In this document: positions 32,751 to 34,400 of the stretch, in pieces
How the letters are laid out: each line of letters opens with the position of its first letter
Numbering within the stretch: the first letter of the stretch is position 1
Origin: JBBQXY01 sp051004815
GTDB lineage: Bacteria; Chloroflexota; Ktedonobacteria; Ktedonobacterales; Ktedonobacteraceae
Direction: 5' to 3'
Length of the DNA stretch: 34,400 nt
NCBI GenBank assembly: GCA_051004815.1
Contig: JBPCJY010000019.1
Span: forward strand, 1-34,400
Notes under the pieces: generated by a model
Database searches by the model: none
What the model was told of the DNA's origin: nothing
Seen by the model: only the letters and a program-made list of their open reading frames with translations
Program-made: the position numbers and the translations under genes

Positions 32751-34295
32751 ATGTTTCCTATTTTATCAATTATCACATTTCTCCCACTAGCGGGAGGAAT
32801 TGCCATACTGTTCATACCGAAAGAGCGGGTTGCCGCTATGCGCTGGACGGCTCTGGCTGTCGCCTGGATGGACCTGTTACTGGCTCTCGTCCTGTTGCTG
32901 ACCTATTCCCAGGCAAATGTATCAGCCGCTTCACCCGTTATAGGCTTCGCGCCCAATGGCACCTTTCTCTATAATGAAAGAATTCCCTGGATTAACTCGC
33001 TGGGCATCAGCTATAGCCTGGGAGCCGATGGCATCAACTTACTGCTGGTCGCCCTGACAACGTTGCTTACCCTGGTCTGCATCGGGGCCTCGTTCCGCAT
33101 CGAGCAGAAGGTCAAGAACTACATGGCCTTTATGCTGTTGCTGGAATGTGGCATTATCGGCGTTTTCCTCTCCACAAACCTGTTCCTGTTCTATATCTTC
33201 TGGGAGGTCATGCTGATACCGGCCTATTTCCTGGTTGGTGCCTGGGGTGGCGAACGGCGCATCTATGCCGCCTTCAAGTTCGTCCTCTACACCTCCGTTG
33301 GCAGCTTGCTCATGCTGGCCGGCATCATTGCCCTGGGCTACTATCAACATTCGCTTGATCTGGGAGTGCTGCTCAGTAACGCGAGCAAGCTTGACCCGAA
33401 CGTACAAATATGGCTCCTGCTCGCCTTCGCAGCCGCCTTTGCCGTCAAAGTACCCTTGGTGCCATTCCATAGTTGGCTGCCCGATGCCTATAGCGAAGCT
33501 CCGGCACCTGTGACCGCGCTCTTGGCAGGAGCCATGTCAAAAGCGGGAGCCTATGGGCTCTTGCGCTTCTGCTTGCAACTCTTTCCTTCCGCAGTACACA
33601 CCCTTTCGCCACTGTTCAACACGCTGGCGGTCATCGGCATCCTGTACTGCGCGGTGCTGGCCCTGGTGCAGACAGACCTCAAGCGACTGCTGGGATATTC
33701 CAGCATCAGCCACCTGGGCATCATTGTACTGGGTATCTTCGCCTTCAATACACAGGGCATTGAGGGTTCTGTATTGCAGATGGTCAACCACGGTATCACG
33801 ACCGCGGCACTCTTCTTGATTGTAGGCCTTATCGAGCAGCGTACCGGAACCCGCGATATCCGCCAATTTGGCGGTATGGCAAAGCGCGTACCCATCCTGG
33901 CCACCGTGATGCTCATTGCCGCACTCTCATCGCTGGGTTTACCCGGACTGAACAGTTTCGCGGGCGAATTTCTGGCCTTGCTTGGTGCCGTGCGCAACAA
34001 TGTGGTCTTTGGAGTGCTGGGGACAGCCGTGGTCGTACCCGCTGCCTGGTATCTTATTCGCTTCTTCCTCGGCACTATGGAGGGGCCAGTACAGCCAGAA
34101 AGTGTCGTAAGCACGCTTGAGCGCAAGGGAAAACTGTCCGATTTGCAGTTCACCGAGTTTTTACCCTTGTTGCCGTTGCTGCTGCTGATCTTTTATATCG
34201 GGGTGCAACCCGCGCCGCTCACCTTTTTCATGGAGCCGTCAGTCGTCTCCGTCGTCAATACGTTACAAAATCTTGCCAGTGCATTGATTCGATAG
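32751..34295 (+). CDS. nuoM: NADH-quinone oxidoreductase subunit M
   Basis: NuoM is a 514-residue antiporter-like proton-pumping subunit. It shows SYSLGADGINLLLVALTTLL, the LFYIFWEVMLIPAYFLVG helix with the coupling glutamate, KVPLVPFHSWLPDAYSEAP and APVTALLAGAMSKAGAYGL. TDLKRLLGYSSISHLGII is also present. ATG 32751 is the natural start with AAGGGGAT upstream; earlier in-frame codons lie inside nuoL. It is the last recognisable subunit in the window. Confidence 0.96.
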   Translation: MFPILSIITFLPLAGGIAILFIPKERVAAMRWTALAVAWMDLLLALVLLLTYSQANVSAASPVIGFAPNGTFLYNERIPWINSLGISYSLGADGINLLLVALTTLLTLVCIGASFRIEQKVKNYMAFMLLLECGIIGVFLSTNLFLFYIFWEVMLIPAYFLVGAWGGERRIYAAFKFVLYTSVGSLLMLAGIIALGYYQHSLDLGVLLSNASKLDPNVQIWLLLAFAAAFAVKVPLVPFHSWLPDAYSEAPAPVTALLAGAMSKAGAYGLLRFCLQLFPSAVHTLSPLFNTLAVIGILYCAVLALVQTDLKRLLGYSSISHLGIIVLGIFAFNTQGIEGSVLQMVNHGITTAALFLIVGLIEQRTGTRDIRQFGGMAKRVPILATVMLIAALSSLGLPGLNSFAGEFLALLGAVRNNVVFGVLGTAVVVPAAWYLIRFFLGTMEGPVQPESVVSTLERKGKLSDLQFTEFLPLLPLLLLIFYIGVQPAPLTFFMEPSVVSVVNTLQNLASALIR

Positions 34296-34400
34296 GAAAT
34301 TTATGGACAGTAAGTGTTCCACCAGGGCGAAAACAAGGGGGGGCCCCACTGCACCCAAGGAGGGTCCTCGAGCCGCCCTCTTCCGAAAAAGAGGAACAGA
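34296..34400 (+). other. Unassigned 3' end where nuoN is expected
   Basis: An ATG at 34304 opens a frame to the window end, but it encodes basic, proline- and glycine-rich residues (MDSKCSTRAKTRGGPTAPK and onward), not the hydrophobic N-terminus of NuoN. The stretch has a G7C4 run and a hairpin CCTCTT/AAGAGG at 34377-34394. It may be a repeat or spacer, or a sequence artefact. No confident call is possible. Confidence 0.4.

Overview
The window looks like a chromosomal segment of a GC-moderate, soil-type member of the Chloroflexota, most likely a Ktedonobacteria relative. This is inferred from the combination of XRE-HTH/TPR regulators in several copies, a DUF4157 (eCIS-core) protein, a sigma-like/zinc-finger pair, many short palindromic intergenic repeats and a stand-alone 13-gene nuoA-M cluster. 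No rRNA, tRNA, CRISPR array or transposase gene was seen.

Layout. (1) 0.15-4.4 kb, plus strand: envelope or polysaccharide genes. These are a multi-pass GT-C-like membrane protein with duplicated zinc ribbons, a DUF1616-like membrane protein and a NodB-type polysaccharide deacetylase. A 129-bp MITE-like element sits just before the deacetylase. (2) 7.8-4.4 kb, minus strand: a probable operon of a 90-aa unknown protein, FdhD, an Sfp-type phosphopantetheinyl transferase and a lipoprotein glycoside hydrolase (GH5-like). (3) 7.8-8.45 kb: a repeat-rich non-coding stretch leading to a Fur-family repressor. (4) 11.84-8.95 kb, minus strand: aroC followed by a class B penicillin-binding protein. (5) 12.1-13.8 kb: a modular DUF4157 protein whose AT-rich C-terminal part looks like an exchanged effector domain. 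(6) 14.0-16.0 kb: an XRE-TPR regulator with a strong promoter and a strong terminator, then moaC. (7) 19.6-16.0 kb, minus strand: a second, paralogous XRE-TPR regulator, then a sigma-like protein with a zinc-finger (anti-sigma-like) partner. (8) 19.6-20.7 kb: a 1.07-kb AT-rich gene-free regulatory region. (9) 20.7-34.3 kb, plus strand: nuoA-B-C-D-E-F-G-H-I-J-K-L-M, encoding respiratory complex I. The nuoN expected next is not recognisable before the window ends.

How the genes work together. The nuo genes encode all peripheral-arm subunits (B, C, D, E, F, G, I) and membrane subunits A, H, J, K, L and M of a proton-pumping NADH:quinone oxidoreductase. FdhD and MoaC belong to molybdenum-cofactor biology, but no molybdoenzyme other than the MopB-fold NuoG is in view. 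The most unusual material is the 12-20.6 kb region: a probable secreted or injected effector, two HTH-TPR sensors with dyads in their leaders, and a divergent sigma/zinc-finger pair. The nuo operon is also notable because it is interrupted by members of a dispersed GTAGGG-headed repeat family, including a 134-bp hairpin between nuoH and nuoI.
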